In this document: positions 63,150 to 64,000 of the stretch, piece by piece | How positions within the stretch are numbered: the stretch's first letter is position 1 | Layout: each line of letters begins with the position of its first letter | Assembly (NCBI GenBank): GCA_035771165.1 | Contig: JAWNZC010000123.1 | Location: 372,001 to 436,000, forward strand | Direction: 5' to 3' | Source of the DNA: Paragorgia papillata | Taxonomy: Eukaryota; Cnidaria; Anthozoa; Scleralcyonacea; Coralliidae | DNA: 64,000 nucleotides | Translations under genes and position numbers: made by a program | The notes under the pieces: generated by a model | Told to the model about the DNA's origin: nothing | Databases searched by the model: none | The model's input: only the letters and a program-made list of their open reading frames with translations

Positions 63150-63204
63150 GTATGTTTGGTTTTGTGTTGTATATTCTGATTTGGGTCTGACAGTGCTAAA
63201 TTGA

Positions 63205-64000
63205 TCTTACGAGAGATGGTCGCTTACGAGAGATGGTCACTTACGAGATGTGGTCACTTACGAGAGATGGTCACTTACGAGAGATGGTCACTTACGAGAG
63301 ATGGTCACTTACGAGAGATGGTCACTTACGAGAGGTGGTCACTTACGAGAGGTGGTCACTTACGAGAGGTGGTCGCTTACGAGAGGTGGTCACTTACGAG
63401 AAGTGGTCACTTACGAGAGGTGGTCACTTACGAGAGATGGTCACTTACGAGAGATGGTCGCTTACGAGAAGTGGTCTCTTACGAGAGATGGTCACTTACG
63501 AGAGATGGTCACTTACGAGAGGTGGTCACTTACGAGAGATGGTCGCTTACGAGAGATGGTCACTTACGAGATGTGGTCACTTACGAGAGATGGTCACTTA
63601 CGAGAGATGGTCACTTACGAGAGATGGTCACTTACGAGAGATGGTCACTTACGAGAGGTGGTCACTTACGAGAGGTGGTCACTTATGAGAGATGATCGCT
63701 TACGAGAGATGGTCACTTACGAGAGGTGGTCACTTACGAGAGGTGGTCACTTACGAGAGGTGGTCACTTACGAGAGGTGGTCACTTACGAGAGATGGTCA
63801 CTTACGAGAGATGGTCACTTACGAGAGATGGTCGCTTACGAGAGATGGTCACTTACGAGAAGTGGTCGCTTACGAGAGGTGGTCACTTACGAGAGGTGGT
63901 CACTTACGAGAGGTGGTCACTTACGAGAGATGGTCACTTATGAGAGATGGTCACTTACGAGAAGTGGTCGCTTACGAGAGGTGGTCACTTACGAGAGGTG
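63205..64000. repeat. 17-bp minisatellite, continues past window
   Basis: About 47 copies of GGTCACTTACGAGAGAT. Variation is almost confined to A/G changes at three positions (GGTC[AG], GAGA[AG], [AG]TGG). 51 bp (three units) is free of stops in the + frames, so long artefactual ORFs appear. Confidence 0.95.

Noticed and set aside
63205..64000. CRISPR array or repeat protein gene
   Set aside because: 17-bp units are contiguous with no spacers. Open frames result from the period.

Overview
The window is metazoan nuclear DNA, most likely from an anthozoan cnidarian such as a stony coral. This inference rests on intron-rich genes with GT-AG splice sites, an AT-rich background, and the mix of repeats: hammerhead-ribozyme repeats, Penelope-like elements, a Helentron, HARBI1, hAT and tyrosine-recombinase elements, a 5S-derived SINE and many MITEs. 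Species cannot be named from the sequence alone. No CRISPR, operon or bacterial feature is present.

One host gene runs through most of the window on the + strand: an RNF213 homologue (giant dynein-like AAA+ ATPase / E3 ubiquitin ligase). I assembled 20 internal exons between 7,541 and 63,149 (about 3.04 kb coding in 55.6 kb) from protein similarity, splice sites and matching phases. They cover two AAA+ modules and the segment after them. The 5' exons and the RING part lie outside the window. One exon (57,695-57,881) carries an extra base that breaks the frame, and one junction uses a GC donor. A second gene-like unit on the - strand (exons 3,578-3,049 and 557 to beyond the left edge) encodes an unnamed cysteine/histidine-rich protein.

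The introns are a stratified transposon deposit. 0.8-2.2 kb: five tandem 277-309 bp units, each with a complete type I hammerhead ribozyme on the - strand. 3.8-7.2 kb: decayed Harbinger element with transposase and Myb-like genes. 8.0-8.7 kb: solo hammerhead repeat. 10.6-16.6 kb: Ty3/gypsy element with 206-bp LTRs inside a RecQ-like fragment that is flanked by inverted repeats. 18.8-20.0 kb: broken tyrosine recombinase. 20.6-29.5 kb: Helentron (2A-like peptide, OTU, HUH Rep, PIF1-type helicase, endonuclease) split by a head-to-head Penelope dimer. 29.5-30.3 kb: another solo hammerhead repeat and a second inverted dimer. 34.2-36.6 kb: two 5'-truncated non-LTR fragments. 37.9-38.2 kb: 5S/Meta-type SINE. 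44.66-48.17 kb: apparently intact hAT transposon. 49-56 kb: inverted-repeat elements. 58.5-61.3 kb: tyrosine-recombinase element. 63.2 kb to the end: 17-bp minisatellite.

The most interesting theme is a set of small ribozyme-bearing retroelements. The tandem repeat resembles the class called animal retrozymes. Its copies share a fixed 3' end against (TA)n and have different 5' starts, and they share a short motif downstream of the ribozyme with Penelope-type elements in the same window. This suggests, but does not prove, that Penelope-type machinery mobilises them.
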